Source: Lysobacteraceae bacterium
Lineage (GTDB): Bacteria > Pseudomonadota > Gammaproteobacteria > Nevskiales > Nevskiaceae
DNA: 64,000 bases
Direction of reading: 5' to 3'
Assembly: GCA_013823855.1 (NCBI GenBank)
Contig: PNMW01000042.1
Span: forward strand, 1 to 64,000
Positions 1-11,600 of this stretch are shown here, in pieces. A model generated the notes under the pieces. That model was not told where the DNA came from. It saw only the letters and a list, made by a program, of their open reading frames with translations, and searched no databases. Position 1 is the first letter of the stretch, and each line of letters opens with the position of its first letter. Position numbers and translations under genes: made by a program.

Positions 1-34
1 GACCGCTGCCGCAACCGCGCGCCGCGCGCGATGA
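1..34 (+). CDS. 3' end of an upstream gene, probably MoxR ATPase (partial)
   Basis: The first 34 bases contain an open frame ending in TGA at 32-34, overlapping the next gene's ATG by the ATGA pattern used by the following genes. Only about ten Ala/Arg-rich residues are visible, so the product cannot be identified. A MoxR-type AAA+ ATPase is the usual gene directly before DUF58, and that is the only basis for the guess. Confidence 0.3.
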   Translation, partial: TAAATARRAR

Positions 35-918
35 GCCCGCTGCTGCCGGCCGAGGTCCGCGCCCGCCTGCCCCGGCTGCGGATCGCCAGCCGCCTGCGGC
101 CCAACGGCCAGGGCCTGGGCCTGCACGCCGGCCGCGGCCGCGGCGCCGGGCTCGAATTCGCCCAGTACCGCGCCTATGGCCAGGGCGACGAGCCGCGCCA
201 CATCGACTGGAAGCTCTACGCCCGCTCGGATCGCCACTTCGTCCGCGACGCGACCCGCGACAGCCCGCTGGCGGTCTGGCTGGTCATCGACTGCTCGGCG
301 TCGATGGCGCAGGCCGACCCCGACCGCCCGGCACATGCCCGCCTCGATGCCGCGAAAATTCTCGCCGCCGGCATCGCCGAGCGCGCCATCGTCCAGGGCG
401 ACAGTGTCGGCCTGATCACCGTCGGCGGGGCGATTAGCCAGGGCCTGCCGGCGGCGCCGGGCACGCGCCACCGCGACCGCCTGCTGCTGATGCTGGCGGC
501 GCTGGGCGCCGATGGTCGCGATGGCGCCCGGGCGGCGCCGCCGCTGCTGTCGGCGCAGATCGCGCCGGACGCCCTCGTGGTGGTGATCGGCGACGGCTTC
601 GACGACGCCCTGGTCGAGGCCAGCCAGAGGCTGGCCGCAGCACGCCGCGACGTGCGCATGATCCGTCTGCTGACGGTCGGTGAAAGCCGCTTTCCGTTCG
701 CGGGCAGCGCCCGCTTCGTCGATCCGGAAACCGGCCGCAGCCGCAGGCTCGACGCCGAGTCGGCCCGCGTCGGCTTTCTCGAACGCTTCGGCGAGTCGCG
801 GCGCGCCCAATTGCGGCAGCTCGCGACGCACGGCGTGATCGCCGTCGAACAGGTGCTCGACGAAGCCCCGGATGCTGCCCTGCAGACGCTGTTCGCGGCG
901 CGGGGCGCGCAGCGATGA
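31..918 (+). CDS. DUF58 domain protein (MoxR-associated)
   Basis: This 295-residue protein has the DUF58 signature: an N-terminal segment with RHIDWKLYAR near residues 54-63, then a von Willebrand-type fold opening with VIDCSASM, a DxSxS MIDAS-like metal site. The family acts with MoxR AAA+ ATPases, probably in assembly or activation of envelope complexes; its reaction is not known. It overlaps the next gene by 4 bp and is the first full gene of a four-gene membrane-protein operon, which supports a shared envelope role. Confidence 0.85.
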   Translation: MSPLLPAEVRARLPRLRIASRLRPNGQGLGLHAGRGRGAGLEFAQYRAYGQGDEPRHIDWKLYARSDRHFVRDATRDSPLAVWLVIDCSASMAQADPDRPAHARLDAAKILAAGIAERAIVQGDSVGLITVGGAISQGLPAAPGTRHRDRLLLMLAALGADGRDGARAAPPLLSAQIAPDALVVVIGDGFDDALVEASQRLAAARRDVRMIRLLTVGESRFPFAGSARFVDPETGRSRRLDAESARVGFLERFGESRRAQLRQLATHGVIAVEQVLDEAPDAALQTLFAARGAQR

Positions 919-2078
919 TCGCGCTGGCGATGCCGCTTGCCGCGCTGGCATTGCTGGCGCTGCTGGTGCCGCTGGTGATCCATCTGATCCGCCGGCAGGT
1001 GCCACGCGAGATCGCCTTTGCCGCGCTCGACTGGCTGTCGGCGCGGCTGCCGCCGCGCCGCCAATGGCGGTTCGACCAGCGCCAGCTGCTGGCCGTGCGC
1101 CTGCTGCTGATCACGCTGCTGGCGCTGCTGCTGGCCGAGCCGCTGTGGCACGCTGGCCACGCCGCCGAAACGGCGCGCGTCTATGTGATGCCCGGCGTCG
1201 ATGCCGGACGGGCGCGCGCGGCCGTCGCTGCGCCGCTCGCCGACTGGTACTGGCTGGCCGCCGGCGAGCCGGCGTTCGATCAGCCGCCGCCGACCACGCC
1301 GGATGCGGCGCTGTCGATCAGCCTGATTCGCGAACTCGACGCGGCGCTGCCGGCCTCGGTCCGGCTCACCGTGATCGTTCCGGAGGTCCTGGCCGGCCTC
1401 GACGGCGAGCGGCTGCGGCTTGGCCGCGAGGTGGACTGGCGGATCGTGGCGGGCACCGGGTCCAAGCTGGCAAGTGGGCTGGCAAGCGGGCCGGCGGCGG
1501 AGCCGGCCCCACCGCCGTGGCGGATCGCGATCCGTGCCGACGGCGCTGCGGTGTCGGTGGCCCGGGCGCTGCTCGCGGCCTGGCGCGCGGCCGGGGTGGC
1601 CCTCGAGGTCGACGCCGCAGCGCCCGGCGTGCCGGTCGCGGCCGGCACAGGCTTGCTGATCGCCAGCGGCGCAGTCGATGCCGCCGTTGCCGCGCAGGTC
1701 GACGGCGGCATGGCGCTGCTGCGCGGCGATCCCGAGGCCACGACCGGCGAAGTCGTGCTGCGCGATGACAGCGGTCAACCGCTGCTGCGCCAGCAGACGC
1801 CAGGCCGCGGCCGGATCGGCACGCTGGCCGGGCCGCTGGATCCGCTGGCATTCCCGGCGCTGCGGGAGCCACAGCTGCCGGCGCGGCTGCTGGCCCTGCT
1901 GCGGCCGCCGCCCGCGCCGCCGGACCGGGCGCTGGCGGCGAGCGTCACGCCGTTGCGCGCCGAGCACGATGCACCGGGCCGCGTCACGCCGCTGGCGCCG
2001 TGGCTGATCGTGCCGATCGCCGCGCTGGCGTTGCTCGAACGGCTGCTGGCGACACGGCCACGGCGCGAGGCGGCATGA
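915..2078 (+). CDS. BatA-like N-terminal membrane domain protein
   Basis: This 387-residue protein starts with the BatA/aerotolerance N-terminal module: a Leu/Ala membrane helix (about residues 5-22), the HLIRRQVPREI turn, and a second helix around residues 60-75. A second hydrophobic helix lies near the C-terminus (about 360-378). The middle is soluble and Ala-rich and could have a CARF- or DUF4159-like fold, but I see no catalytic motif. It overlaps both neighbours by 4 bp. Family members belong to MoxR-DUF58 operons and are inner-membrane proteins of uncertain function. Confidence 0.75.
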   Translation: MIALAMPLAALALLALLVPLVIHLIRRQVPREIAFAALDWLSARLPPRRQWRFDQRQLLAVRLLLITLLALLLAEPLWHAGHAAETARVYVMPGVDAGRARAAVAAPLADWYWLAAGEPAFDQPPPTTPDAALSISLIRELDAALPASVRLTVIVPEVLAGLDGERLRLGREVDWRIVAGTGSKLASGLASGPAAEPAPPPWRIAIRADGAAVSVARALLAAWRAAGVALEVDAAAPGVPVAAGTGLLIASGAVDAAVAAQVDGGMALLRGDPEATTGEVVLRDDSGQPLLRQQTPGRGRIGTLAGPLDPLAFPALREPQLPARLLALLRPPPAPPDRALAASVTPLRAEHDAPGRVTPLAPWLIVPIAALALLERLLATRPRREAA

Positions 2079-4165
2079 GCGCCGACGACCGCCTGCCGGC
2101 GATGCTCGCCCGTCTCCGTCGCGCGGCGACGCTGCGCGCACTGCTGATCGATGGCGCCGCCGTGCTGCCGCTGGCAGGCGGGCTGGCGCTGCTGGCCGCG
2201 GTGCTCGGCGGTCGCATCGCGGCGGTGACGGTGCTGCTGGCGGCGCTGCTCGGCCTCGGCATCGCCGCCTGGCGTCATGCCGGCCGTCACGATCTGCGCT
2301 GGCTGCTGCGCAGGCTCGACCGCCACTGTCCGGCCTTCGAGGATTCCAGCGCGCTGGCGCTGCAGACGACCGTGCCGGCTAGCCCGCTGGCGGCGCTGCA
2401 GCAGGCGCGCATCCGCGCGCGGATGCGGGCGCAGCTGCAGGACGCGGCGCCGGAGCTGCGCGCGGCCTGGCCGCGCCGGCGGCTGCTGCGTCTGTCGGCA
2501 CTGGCGGTCGCCCTGGTCGCGGTCGCGCTGCTGCTGCCGCAGTGGCGCCTGCGGCTGTCGGCGGCGGCCCTTCCGGCGCCGCACGGCGATGACGCGGCCG
2601 CGACGACGGGCACCCAGATCGCATCGATCCGGCTGGCGATCACGCCGCCGCCGTACACGCAGCTGCCGCAGCGCCGGGTTGATACGCCGGACGCGCGCGT
2701 GCCGGCCGGCAGCACGATCGAATGGCGGCTGCGCCTGGACCGCGATGCCGAGGCTGTGGCGCTGGGCTTCCACGACGGCAGCCGCCTCGACCTGCGTCGC
2801 GACGGCGCGGCCTGGCAGGGCAGCCGGATGATCGACAGCGCCAGCCTGTACCGGATCGAACTGCGCGGCGCAGCGGCGCTCGCTGACGAGCGCGGTTACC
2901 GGCTCGACGTGGTCGCCGACCAGCCGCCGGAGATCGTCGTCCGCGCGCCGGAACAGACCCTGACGGTGATCCATGCCGAACAGCCCGAGTGGCTGCTGCA
3001 GTTCGACGCCAAAGACGATTACGGCCTCGGCGATGCCGAGCTGACGATCAGCCTTGCCCAGGGCGCCGGCGACCAGGTCAAGGTTCGCGAACAGCGCCTG
3101 CCGCTGACCGGCGATGGCGATGCGCACAGCCGGCGCTACCGGCATCGGCTCGATCTCAAGGCGCTCGGCTACGGCCAGGGCGATGACCTGATCGTCCGGC
3201 TGACGGTGGCGGATCGCCGCGTGCCGACGCCGCAGCGCGGTGTCAGCCCGAGCCTGATCCTGCGCTGGCCGGCCGACAGCGGCAGCCTGAGCGAAGGCCT
3301 CGAAGGCACGGTGCAGAAGATCGCCCCGGCGTACTTCCGCAGCCAGCGGCAGATCATCATCGACACCGAGGCGCTGCTGGCGGCGCGGCCGACGATCAGC
3401 GCCGATCGGCTGCAGAAGGACGCCGACACGCTCGGTGTCGACCAGAAGATCCTGCGCCTGCGCTACGGCGAGTTCCTCGGCGAGGAATTCGAGAACGGCC
3501 GGCCGCACGAGGACCAGCACGAGGCGAAAGCAGCGGCGGCGTTCGGCGGGACCGGTGACCTGCTGCACGACTACGGCCACGAGCACAACGAGTCGGAAAC
3601 CGCGACCCTGATGGACCCGGCGACCAAGCTGCTGCTGCGCGCCGCGTTGAACGAGATGTGGCAGGCCGAGCTGCGCCTGCGCCAGGCCCAGCCGGACGCT
3701 GCCCTGCCGTACGAGTACAAGGCGCTGGCGCTGATCAAGCAGGTGCAGCAGGCCGAGCGCATCTACCTGGCCCGCACCGGCCTCGACCTGCCGCCGTTCG
3801 ATGCCACGCGCCGGCTCAGCGGCGAGCGCGACGGCCTGCGCGACCGCAGCCGCGCGCTCGATCGGCGGGCCGACGACGACACGCCATTCCCGGCGCTGCT
3901 GCGGCAACTCGACGGCGCCGGACCGGTCGAGGTCGCGCCGCTGCTGGCCTGGGTCAAGGCGCATCCGGATGTCCCCGATGCGCTGGGCCTGCTCGCCGAG
4001 GCCGATCGCCTGCGCCGCGATCCGGCCTGCGCCGACTGCCGTCCGGCGCTGAAGGCGCGGCTGTGGCCGCTGCTGCCGCCGCCGCCGGCTGCGGTCGGCG
4101 CGCGGCGGCTGCCCGATGCCGCCGCCCGGGCCTGGCTCGATGGCCTGTCGGGAGCGGCGCGATGA
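2075..4165 (+). CDS. DUF4175-like large membrane protein
   Basis: This 696-residue protein has two hydrophobic helices near residues 28-70 and a third around 140-160, followed by a long periplasmic-type region. The ATG at 2075 was chosen because it overlaps the previous stop by 4 bp; the open frame runs further upstream inside the preceding gene. The layout and the operon match the DUF4175 group found after DUF58 and BatA-like genes. A central charged region near 3500-3620 is rich in His, Glu and Asp. No enzyme motif is visible, and the family name is an inference from architecture and context. Confidence 0.65.
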   Translation: MSADDRLPAMLARLRRAATLRALLIDGAAVLPLAGGLALLAAVLGGRIAAVTVLLAALLGLGIAAWRHAGRHDLRWLLRRLDRHCPAFEDSSALALQTTVPASPLAALQQARIRARMRAQLQDAAPELRAAWPRRRLLRLSALAVALVAVALLLPQWRLRLSAAALPAPHGDDAAATTGTQIASIRLAITPPPYTQLPQRRVDTPDARVPAGSTIEWRLRLDRDAEAVALGFHDGSRLDLRRDGAAWQGSRMIDSASLYRIELRGAAALADERGYRLDVVADQPPEIVVRAPEQTLTVIHAEQPEWLLQFDAKDDYGLGDAELTISLAQGAGDQVKVREQRLPLTGDGDAHSRRYRHRLDLKALGYGQGDDLIVRLTVADRRVPTPQRGVSPSLILRWPADSGSLSEGLEGTVQKIAPAYFRSQRQIIIDTEALLAARPTISADRLQKDADTLGVDQKILRLRYGEFLGEEFENGRPHEDQHEAKAAAAFGGTGDLLHDYGHEHNESETATLMDPATKLLLRAALNEMWQAELRLRQAQPDAALPYEYKALALIKQVQQAERIYLARTGLDLPPFDATRRLSGERDGLRDRSRALDRRADDDTPFPALLRQLDGAGPVEVAPLLAWVKAHPDVPDALGLLAEADRLRRDPACADCRPALKARLWPLLPPPPAAVGARRLPDAAARAWLDGLSGAAR

Positions 4166-5856
4166 ATCTTGTTCTGGCGCTGATCGCGATCGCCACGCTG
4201 ACCGGCGCCTGGCGGGCGCGCCGGGCCGGCTGGCGCGACCCGCGGCTGTGGCTGCAGCCGGTCGCCGCGGTGCTGCTGGCGGCGACCCTGCTGCCGCCGT
4301 CGCTGCCGGTCGATGTCGGCACGCTGAGCGTGCTGACGCCGGGCGCCACCGCCGAGCAGCAGCGCGCGCTGCCGTGGCGGGCACGGCGGGTGGCGCTGCC
4401 GGGCGCGGTCACCGCTGCGTCGGTCGAGCCGGTGCCGGATCTGGCGACAGCGCTGCGCCGCCATCCGGAGAGCCGGCAGCTGCGGCTGCTCGGCAACGGC
4501 CTGCCGCCGCGCGATCTTGACGCCGCGAGCGGGCTGGCGCTGCGCTTCGAGCCGGCGCCGGAGGCCGGCATCGTCGCGATCGAAGCGCCGGCCCGCGCCC
4601 GGCTCGGTACCCAGCTGGTGATCCGTGGCCGTGCGGCGGCGCCGGCGGTGCGGGTGGCGCTGCACGATCCGAGCGGCGCCCAGGTCGAGGTCGCGAGCGT
4701 CGACGGCGACGGCGGCTTCCGGCTGTCGGCGATCGCCCGGGCTGCGGGCAGTGCCCGCTTCGAGCTGCGCGCCTATGACGCGGCCGATGCACTGCTCGAC
4801 CACGCGGCGCTGCCCCTGCTGATCGAGCCGGGCGAGCGGCTGTCGCTGCGTTACCGCGCCGGCACGCCGGACGCCGACGCCAAGTACTGGCGGCGCTGGG
4901 CCCAGGATGCCGGGCTCGATGTCGCCTACCGTGCCGGGCTCAGCGAGGCCATGGCGCTGTCGTCCGACGATCCGGCCGCCGCCGCGCTGGCGCCGGAGGC
5001 GCTGGCCGCCAGCGATCTCGTGGTGATCGACGAGCGCGCCTGGGAAGCCCTGTCCGCCGACGAGACATCGGCGCTGCTGACGGCGGTGGACGGCGGTCTC
5101 GGCCTGCTGCTGAAGCTGACCGGGCCGCTGCCGCCGGCGGTCGCGGCCGACTGGGCCGCGCTGGGCTTCGCGACCACGCCGCTCGAAGCGCCGCCGGCGG
5201 TGACGCTCGACCAGCGGCTGGCGATGCGCGAGCGGGCCGGCTTCACCGCCGCGCCGGCCGCGATCCGCGCAGCGCCGGCGCTGACGCCGCTGCTGCGCGC
5301 CGACGACGGCAGCCTGCTGGCGGCATGGACAGCGCGCGGCGCCGGGCGGATCGCGCTGTGGACGCTGCTCGACAGCTACCGCCTGGTGCTCGCCGGCGAG
5401 GCCGGCCGCCATGGCAGCCTGTGGGGCGAGGTGATCGCCCGGATCAGCCGGCCGCTGCCGCCGTCCGGACAAGGGCCGCAGCTGCCGCGCGACAGCTGGA
5501 TCGGCGAGCGCCTGGTCGCCTGCGGACTCGGCGCCGCGGCCGGCCTGCAGGCACCGGACGGTACGGTGCAGACCCTGCTCGTCGATGCCGCCGGCTGTGC
5601 TGCCGCCTGGCCCGGCGTGGCCGGCTGGCATCAGCTGCAGAGTGGCGGGGCGAGCCATGCGCTGTACGTCCGCGCCGCCGACGATGCCGCCGGCCTGCGC
5701 GCGCTGCGGGATCGCGAGGCAACCCGGCGTCTGGCCGCTGTCGCGGCGGCCGGCACCGTGCCGGTCGAGCGGCCGCAGCGCCTGCCGCGCTGGCCGTTCT
5801 GGCTCGGCTGGCTGGGCGTGGTCAGCCTGCTGTGGTGGCGCGAACGGCAGGCCTGA
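4162..5856 (+). CDS. Membrane protein of the MoxR/DUF58 operon
   Basis: This 564-residue protein has an N-terminal hydrophobic segment, a second helix near residue 35, and a C-terminal helix (about 540-558) followed by a short Arg-rich cytoplasmic tail. The region between may include an Ig-like beta domain (about 150-215) and a glutamine-amidotransferase-like fold, as in related operons; I cannot see a complete catalytic triad. The ATG at 4162 overlaps the previous stop by 4 bp. It is the last gene of the operon; the 87 bp to fadH suggest a new transcription unit. Confidence 0.6.
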   Translation: MNLVLALIAIATLTGAWRARRAGWRDPRLWLQPVAAVLLAATLLPPSLPVDVGTLSVLTPGATAEQQRALPWRARRVALPGAVTAASVEPVPDLATALRRHPESRQLRLLGNGLPPRDLDAASGLALRFEPAPEAGIVAIEAPARARLGTQLVIRGRAAAPAVRVALHDPSGAQVEVASVDGDGGFRLSAIARAAGSARFELRAYDAADALLDHAALPLLIEPGERLSLRYRAGTPDADAKYWRRWAQDAGLDVAYRAGLSEAMALSSDDPAAAALAPEALAASDLVVIDERAWEALSADETSALLTAVDGGLGLLLKLTGPLPPAVAADWAALGFATTPLEAPPAVTLDQRLAMRERAGFTAAPAAIRAAPALTPLLRADDGSLLAAWTARGAGRIALWTLLDSYRLVLAGEAGRHGSLWGEVIARISRPLPPSGQGPQLPRDSWIGERLVACGLGAAAGLQAPDGTVQTLLVDAAGCAAAWPGVAGWHQLQSGGASHALYVRAADDAAGLRALRDREATRRLAAVAAAGTVPVERPQRLPRWPFWLGWLGVVSLLWWRERQA

Positions 5857-5895
5857 GGCGGATCGGTACGTCCAATTACCGACGCGCCGGCCTGA

Positions 5896-7977
<2,082 letters not shown>

Positions 7978-8033
7978 CACTTGCAAGGCGGACGATCGGG
8001 AACATACTGGACGTGCCGCAAACGACGCCTGCC

Positions 8034-8618
8034 ATGACCCGCCCCGCCATCCTCGACGATCGTCACTACACCTACGCCGACTACCTCGCGTTTCCCGAGG
8101 ATGAGCGCTGGGAGATCATCGATGGCGTCGCGTGCAACCTGTCGCCGTCGCCAGCCGAGCGGCATCTGGACCTGGTCAGCGAACTGCTGACCCAGGCCCG
8201 CAGCCAGCTCCGTGGCAAGTCCTGCCGGGCCTACGCCGCGCCGTTCGGTGCGCGCTTCGAGGCTTCCGAAACCACCAGCAAGGTCGTGCAGCCGGATCTG
8301 CTGGCGGTCTGTGATCGCAGCAAGATCACCGGCAGCGGCCTGGTCGGAGCGCCCGACTGGATCATCGAAGTCCTGTCGCCGAGGACAGCCGGCAAGGATC
8401 AGATCGTCAAGCGCCAGCTTTACCAGGCGAATGGCGTTCGGGAGTACCGGCCGATCCAGCCGGTCGATCAGGTCGTCACGGTTTATCGGCTCGGTTCCGA
8501 CGGCGGTTACGGCGTTCCGGACATTTCGGAGTTGATCGGCACGCTCGCAGCAAGCGCCGTGCCCGGCATCACGATCGACAGGGATCTCTGGCAGCCGCTC
8601 GACAGCGATCCCTCGTAG
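8034..8618 (+). CDS. Uma2 family (DUF820) nuclease-fold protein
   Basis: This 194-residue protein has the Uma2 layout: an N-terminal YTYADYLAFPEDERWEIIDG segment, then VQPDLLAV, IIEVLSPRT and a Lys-containing helix before GVREY. These residues form a PD-(D/E)xK-like core of unknown substrate. The usual EYWivdP strand is altered here to EYRPIQP, so the C-terminal part has diverged. ATG 8034 gives the family's normal N-terminus. It stands alone between fadH and the 5-oxoprolinase gene. Confidence 0.8.
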   Translation: MTRPAILDDRHYTYADYLAFPEDERWEIIDGVACNLSPSPAERHLDLVSELLTQARSQLRGKSCRAYAAPFGARFEASETTSKVVQPDLLAVCDRSKITGSGLVGAPDWIIEVLSPRTAGKDQIVKRQLYQANGVREYRPIQPVDQVVTVYRLGSDGGYGVPDISELIGTLAASAVPGITIDRDLWQPLDSDPS

Positions 8619-8650
8619 GGAAGGTCGCGACCCGCCAGCCCTGCAACGGC

Positions 8651-11600
8651 ATGTGCAATCTTGCTGACGACACGCCCGGCTGGCAGTTCTGGATCGACCG
8701 TGGCGGCACCTTCACCGATGTCGTGGCGCGTGCGCCCGACGGCCGGCTGATCAGCGACAAGCTGCTGTCCGACCACCCGGAGCGCTACGCCGACGCCGCG
8801 ACCGAGGGCATCCGCCGGCTGCTCGCCGCGCATGGCGAGCCGGGGGCGCGGGTCGACGCGGTGAAGATGGGCACCACGGTGGCGACCAATGCGCTGCTGG
8901 AGCGGCGCGGCACGCCGACGGTGCTGGCGATCACCGCCGGTCACGCCGACAGCTTGCGGATCGGCACGCAGAGCCGGCCGGACATCTTCGCGCGGCAGAT
9001 CGTGCTGCCGGAGATGCTCTATTCCCGGGTGATCGAGATCGACGAGCGGGTTGGCGTCGATGGTGCGGTGGTCCGGCCGCTGGCGGCCGACGCCGCGCGT
9101 CGCGCGCTGCAGCAGGCCTTCGACGACGGCTATCGCAGCGTCGCCATCGTGCTGGTCCACGGCTGGCGGCACACGGCTCATGAACGGCAGGTTGCCGCGA
9201 TGGCGCGCGACCTCGGCTATCCGCAGGTCTCGGTCAGCCACGAGGTCAGTCCGCTGCAGAAGCTGGTGCCGCGCGGCGACACCACGGTGGTCGATGCCTA
9301 TCTGTCGCCGGTGCTGCGCGATTACGTCGGCCGCGTCGAGCGCGAACTGCCGCCGGGCGCGCGGCTGCTGTTCATGCAGTCGAACGGCGGGCTGGTGGCC
9401 GCCAGCGGCTTCCGCGGCAAGGACGCGGTGCTGTCCGGCCCGGCCGGCGGCGTCAACGGCATGGCGGTCGCCGCGCGGGCGGCGGGCTTCGACGCGGTGG
9501 TCGGCTTCGACATGGGCGGCACGTCGACCGATGTCTCGTACTGGGCCGGCCCGTTCGAGCGCCGCTTCGAGACCATGGTGGCCGGCGTGCGGCTGCGCAC
9601 GCCGATGCTCGACATCCACACCATCGCCGCCGGCGGCGGTTCGATCTGCCGCTACGACGGCGCGCGGCTGCGGGTCGGCCCGGAATCGGCCGGCGCGGTG
9701 CCGGGGCCGGCGGCCTACCGCAGAGGCGGTCCGCTGACCATCACCGACTGCAACGTCCGGCTCGGCCGGCTGCAGCCGCAGCATTCCCCGGCGCTGTTCG
9801 GACCGGATGGCGATGGCCCGCTCGATGCCGATGCGGTCGCGCTGGCCTTCGAGCGGCTGGCGGAGCAGGTCAGCCGGGCGACCGGACAGCCGCAGACCGC
9901 CGAGCACCTGGCCGCCGGCTTCATCCGGATCGCGGTCGCCGAGATGGCGCGGGCGATCCGGGCGATCTCCACCGAGCGCGGCCACGACGTGCGCCGCTGT
10001 GCGCTGCTGAGTTTCGGCGGCGCCGGCGGCCAGCACGCCTGCGCGGTCGCCGACGCGCTCGGCATCACGGCGGTGCTGCTGCACCCGCTGGCCGGCGTGC
10101 TGTCGGCCTGGGGCATCGGCCAGGCCGATGTCCGGCTGCTGCGCGAGCGCTCGATCGAGCAGCCGCTGACGTCTGATGCGACCGACCTGCAGGCGGCGGC
10201 CGACCAACTCGCGGCCGCCGCCGAGGCCGCGCTCGATGCCCAGGGCGAGGTGTTCGCCGAACGCCGGGTGTCGGTCGCCGCCCGTCTGAAAGTGGCTGGT
10301 ACCGACACCGCGCTCGAAGTGCCGTACGGCGCGCCGGCGGCGCTGCGTTCCGCATTCGCAGCCGCGCATCGCGCCGCGTTCGGCTTTGCCGCCGACGACG
10401 CGCCCCTGGTGGTCGAGATGCTGATCGCCGAAGCGGTCGGCACGCCGGCCGGGCGACTCGCTGCGACGCCAGCGACGGCCGCAGCGACCGGTACGCCGCA
10501 GCCGATCGACGAGGTCGAGATGCACGACGGCACGCGGGCCCGCACGGTGCCGGTCTGGCGTCGCGAGACATTGCCGGCCGGCTGCCGGATCGACGGCCCG
10601 GCGATGCTGCTGGAAGCGACCGGCACGACCATCGTCGATGCCGGCTGGCAGGCGACGGTCGATCCGCAGGCGCATCTGGTCCTGCGCCGGGTGTCGGCGG
10701 CCGTATCCGCCTGGGACGCCGCCGGGCACGACGCCGATCCGGTGGCCATGGCGCTGTTCAACAGCCGTTTCATGGCGATCGCCGGGCGGATGGGTGAGCG
10801 GCTGCGGGCCACCGCGACCTCGGTGAACATCAAGGAGCGGCTGGATTTCTCCTGCGCGCTGTTCGATTCGTCCGCCAACCTGATCGCCAATGCGCCGCAC
10901 ATCCCGGTGCATCTCGGTTCGATGGGCGACAGCGTGCGGGCGATCGTCGAGGCGCGCAGTGCCGCCGATCCACTGCGGCCCGGCGACGTCCGGATGCTCA
11001 ACAACCCGTATCGCGGCGGCACCCATCTGCCGGACGTGACCGTGGTGATGCCGGTGTTCGACGACGAGGGCGTGCTGATCGCCTTCGTCGCCGCCCGCGG
11101 CCATCACGCCGACATCGGCGGCATCACCCCGGGCTCGATGCCGCCGGGTTCGCGGTCGATCGCCGATGAAGGCGTGCTGATCGACGACGTGCTGCTGGTC
11201 GATCGCGGCCATTTCCGCGCCGCCGAAACCCGGGCGCTGCTGGCCGCCGGGCCGCATCCGGCGCGCAATCCGGATCGCAACCTCGCCGACCTGAAGGCGC
11301 AGGTCGCCGCCTGTGCCAGCGGTGCCGAGGAACTGCGGGCGCTGGCGGCGGAGATCGGCCGTGACCGGCTGGCGGCGTGGTTCGGCCATGTCCAGGACAA
11401 CGCCGAGGCGGCGGTGCGCGCGGTGATCGGCCGGCTGGCCGACGGCGCGCAGATCATCGAGATGGATGATGGCGCGCAGATCGCCGTCAACCTGCGGATC
11501 GACCGCGCCAGCCGCAGCGCCATCGTCGATTTCACCGGCAGCTCGGCGCAGTTGCCGAGCAATTTCAACGCGCCGCGCGCGATCGCCCGCGCCGCCGTGC

